Part shown: in pieces, positions 8,570 to 17,702 of the stretch
Layout of the letters: the number at the start of each line of letters is the position of its first letter
How positions within the stretch are numbered: the stretch's first letter is position 1
Program-made: the position numbers and the translations under genes
NCBI RefSeq assembly: GCF_001999765.1
Contig: NZ_KV908330.1
Location: 44,921-108,920 of the forward strand
Length of the DNA: 64,000 bases
Source of the DNA: Sinomonas mesophila
GTDB lineage: Bacteria > Actinomycetota > Actinomycetes > Actinomycetales > Micrococcaceae
Reading direction: 5' to 3'
Notes under the pieces: model-generated
Told to the model about the DNA's origin: nothing
Seen by the model: the letters and a program-made list of their open reading frames with translations, nothing else
Databases searched by the model: none

Positions 8570-9484
8570 ATGCCCGAACTTCCAGAGGTCACGGCGCTCG
8601 CGGCGTTCCTCGACCGGCGGCTCGCCGGGGCGCGGGTCGAGAGCGTCTCCTTCGGCTCTGTCCACGCCCTCAAGACGGCGGACCCGCCCTACTCGGCGCT
8701 CATCGGCCGGACCGTCGAGTCAGTGGCGCGGCGCGGCAAGTTCGTCGTGGTCGACACGGTGCCAACCGATGGCCCCGCCGCCGACGACGGCGCGCCGCGC
8801 CTCGCCGTCGTCGTCCACCTCGCGCTCGGCGGCTGGGTGCGGCTCCTGGACCACCTCCCCACCGCCGCCTCGGCCCGCGGCAAGGGGTACATCGCCGCGC
8901 GCTTCGGATTCGTGCGCGGCGAGGGCGAGGCGCGCGAGGAGACTGGCCTGGACCTGACGGAGGCGGGGACGTGGAAGCGGCTCTCGGTGCACATCGTCCG
9001 AGCGCCCGAGGAGGTCCCCGGCATCGCGGCCCTCGGACCCGAGCCGCTCGCCGAGGGCTTCTCCCTCGAGGACTTCCGCGCCATCCTTGGTCACCGGCAG
9101 CAGATCAAGGGGCTCCTGCGGGACCAGAAGATCATCGCTGGGATCGGCAACGCCTACAGCGACGAGATCCTGCACGCGGCCAAGATCTCGCCCTTCGCCC
9201 TTGCGTCGACGCTCGACGACGACACGACCGCGCGCCTGTACGCGGCGATGCGCGAGGTGCTCGCGGAGGCGGTCGAGCACGCCGCTGGGCTTCCGCCGGA
9301 GGAGCTCAAGGACGAGAAGCGGGCATCGATGCGCGTGCACCGGCGCACGGGCGAGCCGTGCCCCGTGTGCGGGGACACGATCCTCGAGGTGTCCTTCGCC
9401 GACAGCGCGCTGCAATACTGCCCCACGTGCCAGACCGGGGGGAAGCCGCTCGCCGACCGCCGCACGTCGAAGTTCCTCAAGTAG
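8570..9484 (+). CDS. Fpg/Nei family DNA glycosylase
   Basis: 304 residues from the ATG at 8570, which is the only start that places Pro2 next to the initiator (PELPEV), the catalytic residue of this base-excision repair family. The helix-two-turn-helix segment (QQIKGLLRDQKIIAGIGNAY) is intact. The C-terminal zinc finger shows CPVC and CPTC pairs (CPVCGDTILEV and YCPTCQTGG). The enzyme should remove oxidised bases and cleave at the resulting abasic site. Upstream in-frame ATGs would bury the proline and are rejected. It is divergent from gcvH. Whether it is a true 8-oxoguanine (Fpg) or endonuclease VIII (Nei) type cannot be settled by eye. Confidence 0.9.
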   Translation: MPELPEVTALAAFLDRRLAGARVESVSFGSVHALKTADPPYSALIGRTVESVARRGKFVVVDTVPTDGPAADDGAPRLAVVVHLALGGWVRLLDHLPTAASARGKGYIAARFGFVRGEGEAREETGLDLTEAGTWKRLSVHIVRAPEEVPGIAALGPEPLAEGFSLEDFRAILGHRQQIKGLLRDQKIIAGIGNAYSDEILHAAKISPFALASTLDDDTTARLYAAMREVLAEAVEHAAGLPPEELKDEKRASMRVHRRTGEPCPVCGDTILEVSFADSALQYCPTCQTGGKPLADRRTSKFLK

Positions 9485-9530
9485 CCGCGGCCTCTCCTGC
9501 CGGGCGGCGCCCCAGTGCCATGATGGCCGC

Positions 9531-10277
9531 ATGAGCGAACAGGCAGAGGTTCAAGCCCAGAGGGGCAACTGGGGCGCCAGGATCGTCGTGGTTCTCGTGC
9601 TTGCCGTCACCGCGGTCCTCACCTATCTCGTGCTGGCGGCCGACCTGCCCCGATGGTGGGCCGAGACGGTGCGGAGCCAGATCGGCGGCCAGTCCGGGGC
9701 CGGCATCCCCTTGGGCATGTTCTACGGGTTCGTCTTCACCCTCGTGCCGCTGCTCGTCGCGTGGCAGGCCACGCACCGGCGCACGGCGTGGCCGATCAGG
9801 CTCGCGATCGTCCTCGTCGCGGTGGCCCTGGCCCTGCCCAATCTCCTGACCCTCGCCATCGTCACCGGCACCTCCGAGGGCGCGCACACCGCCCAGCGGA
9901 TCCTCGGCACGGACGCCCCATGGTTCACGGTGTGGTCCGGGGCCGCTGCGATCGCGGGCGCCGTCGTGTTCCTCGTGCTGCTCCTCGCCTGGACGCTCTG
10001 GCGCCGCCGCGGGCGCCGGATCAAGGAGCTCAAGCAGCGCACCGAGCTCGCCCGCCTCGCGGCCGAGCAGTCCGAACGCGACCACGCCGAGGAGCTCAAG
10101 GAGGCTCAGCGGCAGAACGTCATCGCCCGCCGGATCGACGCGGACGAAGAGGAACGCCGGCACGATGCCGGATCTGATCAGGCCGCGGAGGCGCCGCCGG
10201 AGCCTCCGGCGGAGGAACGTCCACCTGGCCGTCACCGCCGCGACGAGGGGGCGCCCGAGGGCGACACCAGGTCCTGA
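9531..10277 (+). CDS. Four-helix membrane protein of unknown function
   Basis: 248 residues. Hydrophobic segments lie at about residues 17-37, 57-78, 86-112 and 132-158, giving four membrane helices. They are followed by a basic RRRGRR stop-transfer and a long cytoplasmic tail rich in Glu, Arg, Ala and Lys that is likely helical (KQRTELARLAAEQSERDHAE). I recognise no catalytic motif. The start ATG at 9531 lies 46 bp after the glycosylase stop on the same strand. Similar proteins are labelled permease-like in Arthrobacter annotations, but nothing here shows transport. Confidence 0.75.
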   Translation: MSEQAEVQAQRGNWGARIVVVLVLAVTAVLTYLVLAADLPRWWAETVRSQIGGQSGAGIPLGMFYGFVFTLVPLLVAWQATHRRTAWPIRLAIVLVAVALALPNLLTLAIVTGTSEGAHTAQRILGTDAPWFTVWSGAAAIAGAVVFLVLLLAWTLWRRRGRRIKELKQRTELARLAAEQSERDHAEELKEAQRQNVIARRIDADEEERRHDAGSDQAAEAPPEPPAEERPPGRHRRDEGAPEGDTRS

Positions 10278-10312
10278 TCCATGGACCGGCATCCCGGAGC
10301 GCCGGCGAGGGC

Positions 10313-11359
10313 TCAGTCGAGCGGCTCGCCGTGGACGGGTCCCTCCGTGTTGGGCCTCCAGCCGAGATCCGGGGCGACGTGCTTCGCGAAGCTTTCGAGG
10401 ATGTGCAGGTTGTACTCGACCCCGAGCTGATTCGGGATGGTCAGCATGACGGTGTCCGCGGCCATGACCGCCGAATCGGCCCTGAGCTGCTGGACGAGGT
10501 CGTCAGGCTCGGCCGCGTACGTCTTGCCGAACGTGGACTGGTAGCCGTCGATGACGCCGATCTGGTCCGCCTCCGAGCGCATCCCGAAGTACATCGCGTC
10601 CCGGCTCGTGGTGATCGGGAAGATGCTCCGGCTCACCGACACGCGCGGCGGCCGCGTGTGCCCCGCGGCCCGGTAGGCCTCGCGGTAGAGGTCGATCTGC
10701 TCGCGCTGGAGCTCGTGGAACGGCACGCCCGTGGCCTCAGTGAGGAGGGTCGAGCTCATGAGGTTCAGCCCCATCCGCCCGGCCCACTCGGCCGTGGGCC
10801 GCGAGCCGCTCCCCCACCAGAGCCGCTCACGCAGCCCGGGCGAGTGCGGCTCGACGCGCAGGAGCGTCCCCGCCGGGGCCTGCCGCGGGTCCGCGGGCGC
10901 GATGCCCTCGCCGTCGATGGCTTTGAGGAAGAGCCCGAAGTGCTCCCGCGCCAGGTCCGCGCCGCGGGGGTCAGCGGAGCCGGTGTAGCCGAAGGCCTCG
11001 TAGCCGCGCAGGGCCGGCTCGGGCGAGCCGCGGCTCACGCCGATGGCGATGCGGCCGGCGCTGATGATGTCGAGAGCCGCGAGCTCCTCGGCGAGGTAGA
11101 GAGGATTCTCGTAGCGCATGTCGATGACGCCGGTCCCGACCTCGATGCGCTTGGTCCGGGCAGCGATCGCGGACAGCAGCGGGACGGGCGCGGCCTGCTG
11201 CGGCGCGAAGTGGTGGACGCGGAAGTACGCGCCGTTCACGCCGAGCTCGTCGGCTCCGACGCCGAGGTCCACGGCCTGGCGGATCATGTCCGCCGCGCCG
11301 TGGGCCTCCGAGCCGCGCGAGCCGTAGTGGCCGAAGGAGAGGAATCCGAACGCTTTCAC
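10313..11359 (-). CDS. LLM-class flavin-dependent oxidoreductase (luciferase-like)
   Basis: 348 residues from the GTG at 11359 (KAFGFLSFGHYG), where the first barrel strand begins. A longer reading from 11440 adds a low-complexity leader overlapping the next gene and is rejected. Family features are AIAARTKRIEVGTGV, YENPLYLAEELAALDIISAG and RIAIGVSRGSPEP, so it is an FMN/F420-type monooxygenase-fold enzyme. The substrate is unknown. It is convergent with the membrane protein and divergent from the SWIM gene. Confidence 0.88.
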   Translation of the reverse strand: MKAFGFLSFGHYGSRGSEAHGAADMIRQAVDLGVGADELGVNGAYFRVHHFAPQQAAPVPLLSAIAARTKRIEVGTGVIDMRYENPLYLAEELAALDIISAGRIAIGVSRGSPEPALRGYEAFGYTGSADPRGADLAREHFGLFLKAIDGEGIAPADPRQAPAGTLLRVEPHSPGLRERLWWGSGSRPTAEWAGRMGLNLMSSTLLTEATGVPFHELQREQIDLYREAYRAAGHTRPPRVSVSRSIFPITTSRDAMYFGMRSEADQIGVIDGYQSTFGKTYAAEPDDLVQQLRADSAVMAADTVMLTIPNQLGVEYNLHILESFAKHVAPDLGWRPNTEGPVHGEPLD

Positions 11360-11413
11360 GTCAGGGATCAACTCGGGCCGGCTCGCGGGAATTCCAGCGG
11401 ACCCCACGGAGCA

Positions 11414-11435
11414 GCCCATGGGGCGGCCCATGGGG
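11414..11435. repeat. Two GCCCATGGGG direct repeats between divergent genes
   Basis: Copies at 11414-11423 and 11426-11435, 12 bp apart. Each contains the palindrome CCCATGGG, and a third CATGGGGCGG falls at the SWIM start codon (11448). The position between the divergent oxidoreductase and SWIM genes suggests a protein-binding site, but this is only a possibility. Confidence 0.4.
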
Positions 11436-11448
11436 CACAATGTGCAGC

Positions 11449-12768
11449 ATGGGGCGGTGGACCGAGGAACGGGTGCTCCAGGCCGCGCCCGACCAGGCCT
11501 CGATCGCGGCCGCGCAGAAGCTCGCCCGCCCCGGGCCGTGGTCCGAGACGGGCAGCAACGACGTGCTCGTGTGGGGCAAATGCCAGGGCAGCGGCAAGAC
11601 CCCGTACCAAGTGAGCATCGACCTCGCGGCTCCGGCGTACCGGTGCTCGTGCCCGAGCCGCAAGTTCCCGTGCAAGCACGCCCTCGCCCTGCTGCTGATG
11701 TGGGCGCGCGGCGAGGCCGCCGAGGTTCGGGGGCAGGCGGCCGACTTCGCCGAGGAGTGGGCAGCCACGCGTGCCGGCCGGGCCGAGCGCTCGGCCGCCA
11801 GGGGCCGGGGCGAGCCTGGCCAGCAGGCCGACCCGGCAGCGCAGGCCAAGCGGCTCGCCGCCCGGCTCGAGCTCATGGACGCCGGGATGGACGACTTCGC
11901 CCGATGGCTGACCGACCTCGCGCGGACCGGCCTCGCGGCCGCCCGCACGCAGCCCTACGCGTGGTGGGACGCGACGGCGGCCCGGCTCGTTGACGCCCAA
12001 CTCCCTGGCCTCGCGGACCAGGTGCGCGCGATGGGCGCGGCGGTGCACGGCAGGGCGGACTGGGCCGACCACCTGCTGCTCCGGGCGGGCCGGTGGTGGG
12101 CCGTGACGCGAGCGTGGGCGATGCGGGAGGGACTCTCCCCTGAGGAGCTCGCCGACCTCCGCGCCCTGCTCGGCTGGGGGACTGCCTCGGCGGACATCCA
12201 GGGCACCGAGTCGCTTCCCGGCCCGTGGCTCGTCCTCGGCGCCCACCGCAGCGACGAGGGCCGCCTCCTCGAGCAGCGCACGTGGCTCCGCGGTCCGGAC
12301 GGGACGGTCGTCGTCGTGCTCGACGTCGCGCCGCAGGGCCAAGCGCTCGCCGTGCCGCAGCTCGCGGGCGCGCTCCTCGACGTCGCCGTCGCCCGCTACC
12401 CGGGCAGCGCCCCACGGCGGGCGATGTTCGCGGGCGCGGTCAGGCCCCTCGGGCTGGCCCCCGACCTCGGGCCCGGCACGACCGTCGCCGAGGCGTTCGC
12501 GGCCGAGGCCGCCGCGGTCGGCCTCTCGCCGTGGCGCGACCGCCACCCCGTGCTGCTCGCCGGTGTCCGCGTCGTGCCGCCGGCCGAGGGCGAGCGCGGG
12601 GGCTGGGTGGCCGACTCGTCCGGGGACGCCCTCCCCCTCGCCGACGCGCCGCTCGCGTCGCTGCTCGCCCTGAGCGGCGGCCATCCCGTGGACATGTTCG
12701 GCGAGCTCGAGGAGGGCCGGGTGCGTCCACTCAGCCTCGCTGTCGGCGGGGTGGTGGTCACGCCATGA
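11449..12768 (+). CDS. SWIM zinc-finger protein (first gene of MoxR-VWA cassette)
   Basis: 439 residues. The SWIM motif CxC...CxH is formed by Cys66, Cys68, Cys75 and His77 (YRCSCPSRKFPCKH), which chelates zinc and typically mediates DNA or protein contacts. The N-terminus (RWTEERVLQAAPD, KLARPGPWSETG) is conserved in the actinobacterial family; the remaining 350 residues have no motif I recognise. An ATG at 11440 is also in frame. Its TGA overlaps the ATG of the DUF5691 gene (ATGA), so translation is coupled. E. coli YehQ is, from memory, the corresponding SWIM protein beside yehL, yehM and yehP. The biochemical role is unknown. Confidence 0.88.
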   Translation: MGRWTEERVLQAAPDQASIAAAQKLARPGPWSETGSNDVLVWGKCQGSGKTPYQVSIDLAAPAYRCSCPSRKFPCKHALALLLMWARGEAAEVRGQAADFAEEWAATRAGRAERSAARGRGEPGQQADPAAQAKRLAARLELMDAGMDDFARWLTDLARTGLAAARTQPYAWWDATAARLVDAQLPGLADQVRAMGAAVHGRADWADHLLLRAGRWWAVTRAWAMREGLSPEELADLRALLGWGTASADIQGTESLPGPWLVLGAHRSDEGRLLEQRTWLRGPDGTVVVVLDVAPQGQALAVPQLAGALLDVAVARYPGSAPRRAMFAGAVRPLGLAPDLGPGTTVAEAFAAEAAAVGLSPWRDRHPVLLAGVRVVPPAEGERGGWVADSSGDALPLADAPLASLLALSGGHPVDMFGELEEGRVRPLSLAVGGVVVTP

Positions 12769-14246
12769 CATGGTTCGAGGACCTGCGGACGACGGCGCTC
12801 GTGGGCACCGCTCGCTCCGCGCCGCCCGCCGTGCCCGCCGAGCTCGGGGTCCGGCCGCCCGAGGGCCCTGCCCCCGAGGAACTGCTCCTCGGCGAGGCGG
12901 CCCTCGCCGACGCGGCGTCCCGGGCTTCGCGCCGTCCGGGGTCCCCGGCCTCCGCCGCGCCCGATCCCGCACCGGACGACGACGGGCCGCAGGCCGCCGG
13001 GGAGGCCGCGCGCCTGCTCGACCTGCTGCTCTCCCAGCCGCCCGTCAGCCAGGGCCTGCAGGTGCGGCTCGTGGCCGACTGGCTGCGGCTCGCCGGGCAG
13101 GCGGGGCAGCGCGTCCCGCACCGCCTGCTCCCCGCGCTCCTGGACCTCGCCTCGGCCTCGGAGGACGTCGCCGGGCAGCTCGCCCCCGCCCTCGGAACGC
13201 GCGGCCGCTGGCTCCGCGCCGCCCTGGGCCTGGGCGACGGGGGCATGGCGACGCCCGCCGAGCCCCCGTCCGAGGACTGGGCCGAGCTCTCCCCCGCGGC
13301 CGCCACCGCGGAGCTCGAGCGGCTCCGCGCCACCGATCCGGCGGCCTCGCGCGAGCTGCTCCGGGCGCACTGGGACGGCCTGGGCGCCCGCGAGCGCGCC
13401 GCGCATCTGGCAGCCTTCACGGTGAACCTCGGGCCGGAGGACGAGCCCCTCCTCGAGGCCGCCCTCGACGACGGCGCCAAGGGCGTCCGCACGACCGCCG
13501 CCGGGCTGCTCGACCGCCTCCCGGGCAGCGCCCGCGCCGCCCGGATGGCCCAACGCCTCGAGCCCCTCCTGTCCGTGAAGGGCGTCCTGCGTCGGCGCCT
13601 CGAGATCGCCCTCCCGCCGGCCCCCGACGCCGCGGCCCTCCGGGACGGGATCGCGCCAGACCCGCGCACGGGAGAGCCCGACCGGCTCGCCCGCCTCGAC
13701 GCGATCATCCGCGGTGCGCCGCTCGGGGTCTGGACCGGCGCCGCCGGAGGCGGCCCGCCCGCGGCCCTCGCGCTGCTCAAGGGCGAGGACAGGGCCATCG
13801 CCGCGATCCTCGCCACGGCGCTCGCGCGCAGGGACGCCGAGTGGGCGCCGGCCCTGCTGGCGGTCAGGCCGGATGCACGCCTCCTCGGCGTCCTCCCCGC
13901 CCGCGAGCGCGAGGCGCACGTCCTCGAGGCTCTCCGTCCCGAGGCCAGGCTGTTCGACCTCGTCACCCTGCTGCGCGCCCTGCCCGTCCCCTGGGGCCAG
14001 CCCGTCGCCGACGCCGTCCTCGGCCTCATCGCGACCGAGAAGGGCGCCCCGCTCGCGGCGATGCTCGCCGACGTCCTGCCCGCCGCCCTGCCGCCCGACG
14101 CCGTCGACCGCTGCCGCCACCTGCTCGAGAAGAGCGACGGCGACGCGGCCCGCCGCCGCGTGCTGCGCGACGTGGTCCAGTACCACTCCTTCAGACTGTC
14201 GCTCCAACAGTCGTTCCGACAATCGCTGACGGAGGCCTTCCGATGA
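12765..14246 (+). CDS. DUF5691 domain protein
   Basis: 493 residues. It starts MTWFEDLRTTALVGTARS and is dominated by Ala/Leu-rich helices that resemble HEAT-like repeats (EDEPLLEAALDDGAKGVRTT and AAGLLDRLPGSARAARMA are typical units). The arrangement immediately after a SWIM gene and before a MoxR ATPase is the conserved context of DUF5691. Start and stop both overlap the neighbours by four bases (ATGA), which ties it to the cassette. A scaffold or adaptor role is an inference from the helical-repeat character; no enzymatic motif is visible. Confidence 0.8.
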   Translation: MTWFEDLRTTALVGTARSAPPAVPAELGVRPPEGPAPEELLLGEAALADAASRASRRPGSPASAAPDPAPDDDGPQAAGEAARLLDLLLSQPPVSQGLQVRLVADWLRLAGQAGQRVPHRLLPALLDLASASEDVAGQLAPALGTRGRWLRAALGLGDGGMATPAEPPSEDWAELSPAAATAELERLRATDPAASRELLRAHWDGLGARERAAHLAAFTVNLGPEDEPLLEAALDDGAKGVRTTAAGLLDRLPGSARAARMAQRLEPLLSVKGVLRRRLEIALPPAPDAAALRDGIAPDPRTGEPDRLARLDAIIRGAPLGVWTGAAGGGPPAALALLKGEDRAIAAILATALARRDAEWAPALLAVRPDARLLGVLPAREREAHVLEALRPEARLFDLVTLLRALPVPWGQPVADAVLGLIATEKGAPLAAMLADVLPAALPPDAVDRCRHLLEKSDGDAARRRVLRDVVQYHSFRLSLQQSFRQSLTEAFR

Positions 14247-15373
14247 CCGACGCCCAGACTGAATCAATGGCCGTCAACCCCGGTACCTCGGGGATCCTGC
14301 GGGCGCACGCCGAGGACGAGTACGCGCACGAGCTCGCCGCGCTCGCCGCCGTCGACGATCGCCCGCGCCCGCCGAGCTGGCGGCTGTCCCCCTGGGCGGT
14401 CGCGACCTACATCCTCGGCGGCGAGCTGCCCGACGGGACGCCCATCAGCCCCAAGTACTTCGGCTCGGCGCGGCTCGTGGAGGTTGCTGTCGCGTCCCTT
14501 GCGACGGACCGGGCCCTGCTCCTGCTCGGCGTGCCCGGGACGGCCAAGACGTGGATGGGCGAGCACCTCGCCGCGGCCATCTCCGGCTCGTCCACCCTCG
14601 TGGTCCAGGGCACGGCCGGCACCCCGGAGGAGGCGCTGCGGTACGGCTGGAACTACGCGCGGCTGCTCGCCGAGGGCCCATCCCGCGCAGCCCTCGTCGC
14701 CGGGCCCGTCATGCGGGCGATGCAGGCGGGAAGCCTCGTGCGGATCGAGGAGCTGACCCGCATCCCCTCCGACGTGCAGGACTCCCTGATCACGATCCTG
14801 AGCGAGAAGACCCTGCCGATCCCCGAGCTCAACGAGGAGGTGCAGGCGCGCCGGGGCTTCAACGTCATCGCGACGGCGAACAGCCACGACAAGGGCGTCA
14901 ACGAGCTCTCCTCGGCGCTGCGCCGCCGGTTCAACACCGTGGTCCTGCCGCTGCCGGACACGCTCGAGCAGGAGGTCGAGATCGTGCAGACCCGCGTGCG
15001 CAGCCTCGGCGCGGCTCTGGAGCTCCCCGCGGACCTCGCGGCGCTCTCGGAGATCCGCCGCGTCGTGACGGTCATGCGCGAGCTGCGCGCCGGCATGACG
15101 CAGGACGCCCGCACGACCATCAAGTCGCCGTCGGCCACCCTCTCGACGGCCGAGGCGATCTCGGTCATGACCAACGGCCTCGCACTCGCCGCGCACTTCG
15201 GCGACGGGAGGGTACGCGCCGAGGATGTCGCCGCGGGCCTCGTCGGCGCCGTCGTCAAGGACCCCGTGCAGGACCGCGTGGTCTGGCAGGAGTACCTCGA
15301 GACCGTGGTCCGCAACCGGCCCGACTGGAAGGACCTCTACCGGGCCTGCCGCGACCTCGACGGGGCTCGCTGA
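14243..15373 (+). CDS. MoxR-type AAA+ ATPase
   Basis: 376 residues. Walker A is GVPGTAKT at residues 96-103. A Walker B-like LVRIEELTRIPSDVQ is followed by the sensor 1 region NVIATANSHDKGVNELS, and ALRRRFN supplies the arginine finger. MoxR ATPases act with VWA proteins as chaperones that insert metal or remodel protein complexes; the VWA partner is two genes downstream. The ATG at 14243 overlaps the DUF5691 stop, and its own stop is 3 bp before the DUF5682 GTG. E. coli YehL is the recalled counterpart. The substrate is unknown. Confidence 0.9.
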   Translation: MTDAQTESMAVNPGTSGILRAHAEDEYAHELAALAAVDDRPRPPSWRLSPWAVATYILGGELPDGTPISPKYFGSARLVEVAVASLATDRALLLLGVPGTAKTWMGEHLAAAISGSSTLVVQGTAGTPEEALRYGWNYARLLAEGPSRAALVAGPVMRAMQAGSLVRIEELTRIPSDVQDSLITILSEKTLPIPELNEEVQARRGFNVIATANSHDKGVNELSSALRRRFNTVVLPLPDTLEQEVEIVQTRVRSLGAALELPADLAALSEIRRVVTVMRELRAGMTQDARTTIKSPSATLSTAEAISVMTNGLALAAHFGDGRVRAEDVAAGLVGAVVKDPVQDRVVWQEYLETVVRNRPDWKDLYRACRDLDGAR

Positions 15374-15376
15374 GCC

Positions 15377-17702
15377 GTGGCGGATCTCCACGCTGTCCAC
15401 GTTCTGGGGGTCCGGCACCACGGGCCGGGCTCGGCGCGCTCGGTCGCCGAGGCGCTCGCGGCGCTGCGGCCGGAGCTGGTGCTCGTCGAGGGCCCGCCCG
15501 AGCTCGACGCCGTGCTCCCGCTCGCGGGCGAGGCGGACATGGTCCCGCCCGTCGCGGCGCTCATCTATGCGGCCGACGAGCCCCGGCTCGCGACGTTCTA
15601 CCCACTCGCGGCGTTCTCTCCGGAGTGGGTCGCGATCCGGTGGGCGCGCTCGACCGGCACCCCCGTGCGCATGATCGACCTCGCGGCGGCGCACACCATC
15701 GGGCTGCGGCGCGGTGCGCCCCCGGACGGCGAAGGGCGGGGCCCCGAGGGCGACCGCGTGGGTCCGGGGCCTGAGGGCAGTGGGCCGGTTCCCGGCGGCG
15801 AGGAGCTCCCCCTACCGCCCCGACGCGATCGGGATGCTCGCCGACGCGGCGGGGTACGACGACCCCGAGCGCTGGTGGGAGGACGCCGTCGAGCATCGCG
15901 AGGCCGACCCCATCGAGCGCTTCGCGGCCATCACCGAGGCCATCGCGGAGATCCGCGCGGTGGACCCCCGGCCCGCGGACCACCCCGACGTCGCCGAGAA
16001 CGCCCGGCGCGAGGCGGCGATGCGGAAGCTCCTGCGGGCGGCGGTGCGCGAGGGCCACGCGAGCATCGCCGTCGTCTGCGGCGCGTACCACGCGCCCGCG
16101 CTCGTGCCCGATTCCTCGGCGAGGCACTCGGCGTCGTCCGACAACGCGCTCCTCGCGGGCCTGCCGAAGGCGAAGGTCGCCGTCACGTGGGTGCCCTGGA
16201 CGGCCGACCGGCTGAGCCTCACGAGCGGGTACGGCGCAGGCGTCGCGGCTCCCGGCTGGTACCAGCACCTCTTCGCGCACTGGACCGAGCGGGGCACGAC
16301 GGCGGAGGTCGCCACGAGCTGGCTCGCGCGCGTCGCGCAGGCCCTGCGGGGACAGGGCCTCGACGCGCCGACGGCCTCGCTCGTCGAGGCCGCCCGGATG
16401 GCCGAGGCGCTCGCCGCGGTCCGCGGCCGGCCCAGCCCCGGCCTGGGCGAGCTCGACGACGCCGCCCAGGCCGTGCTGTGCGGCGGGTCGCCGCTCCCCC
16501 TGACGCTCGTGCACCGGGAACTCGTCGTCGGCCATGCGCTCGGCGCCGTCCCCGACGCCACCCCGACCGTCCCGCTCGCCGCCGACCTCGCCGCCGAGCA
16601 GCGGCGGCTCCGGCTGCGGCCCAGCGCGCTCGAGGAGGTCCTCACGCTGGACCTGCGGCGGCCCAACCAGCTGGCCCGCTCGGTGCTCCTCCACCGGCTC
16701 GCGCTGCTCGGCGTCCTCTGGGGCACTCCGGCCGAGGCGGGCCGCACGACCGGGACGTTCAAGGAGGCCTGGACCCTGCGCTGGGAGCCGGGCCTCGCCG
16801 TCGCGATCGTGGACGCGAGCCGCTACGGGACGACCCTCGCCTCGGCGGCCGCGGCCCGCGTCGCCGAGGCCGCGCAGGCCGCGGACGGCCTCGCCGAGCT
16901 CGGCGAGCTGCTCTCGGCCTGCCTCCTCGCCGACCTTCCGGAGGGTATCGGGCGGGTCGTGGCCGTGCTCGCCGAGCGGGCGGCCCTCGCGCAGGACATC
17001 CCCGACCTGCTCGCCTCGATCGCTCCGCTGGCCCGGACGTGCCGCTACGGCAACGTGCGCGGTGTCGACGTGGCCCAGGTCCGGAGAATCCTCGAGGCGA
17101 CGGTCGTGCGGGCGTGCGTGGGCCTGCCGACAGCGTGCGCCGGGCTCGACGACGAGGCCGCGGCGGCGATGCGCCGCGCCGTCGACTCCGCCCAGCACGG
17201 CCTCGCCCTCCTGCCGGACCTCCCGCTCGACGACTGGCACCGCGCCCTCGCCGCCGTCGCCGGCTCGGACAGGATCCACGGCGCCGTGGCCGGACGCGCG
17301 ACGCGGCTCCTGCTCGACGCGGGCCTCGTGGACCGGGACGACGTCGCGGACCGGCTCTCCCGGAGGCTCTCCGTCGCCTCGCCCGCGCCCGACGCCGCCG
17401 CGTGGCTCGACGGGCTCGTCTCCGGTGACGCGACGCTGCTCATCCACGACCGGCGGCTGCTGCAGATCGTGGACGGGTGGGTGGCCGGCGTCGGCGACGA
17501 GGTGTTCGACGACGTCCTGCCGCTCGTGCGCCGGACGTTCGCCGCGTTCTCGCGCCCCGAGCGGCGGGAGATCGGCGAGCGGGTGAGCGCGCTCGGCGGC
17601 CCGGACGCCGCGCGCGGCGAGTCCACGCCACTCGACCTCGCCGGCGCCGGGCCCGCGATCCGCACGATGGCCCGCTACCTCGGATGGGAGGCGAGCGCAT
17701 GA
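15377..17702 (+). pseudogene. DUF5682 family protein, broken by a one-base frameshift
   Basis: The gene starts at GTG 15377 (DLHAVHVLGVRHHGPGSARS, the family N-terminus). The frame is correct to about residue 144, then continues in the next frame from SSPYRPDAIGMLADAAGYDD to the stop at 17702. The switch falls at a run of five C at 15808-15812; removing one C rejoins EELP to YRPDAIG and restores a protein of about 775 residues, the likely family length. The downstream part is fully conserved in appearance (YDDPERWWEDAVEHREADPI, CGAYHAPAL, TLVHRELVVGH, ARTCRYGNVRG). It may be a sequencing or assembly error, a recent mutation, or phase variation at a short homopolymer. If translation reinitiates, ATG 15831 could start a C-terminal product. 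It overlaps the VWA gene by four bases. Confidence 0.75.
15808..15812 (+). other. C5 homopolymer where the DUF5682 frame breaks
   Basis: With five C the reading is CTC CCC CTA CCG; with four it becomes CTC CCC TAC CGC CCC GAC, joining both conserved halves of the protein. No slippery heptamer or obvious stimulatory structure accompanies it, so programmed frameshifting is not suggested. Confidence 0.7.

Noticed and set aside
15800..15830. Programmed ribosomal frameshift in DUF5682
   Set aside because: No slippery heptamer or downstream structure is evident; a homopolymer indel is simpler.
15714..17702. Separate complete gene starting at 15714
   Set aside because: Its first 30 residues are non-conserved; the conserved sequence continues the 15377 frame after a single-base shift, so it is one broken gene.
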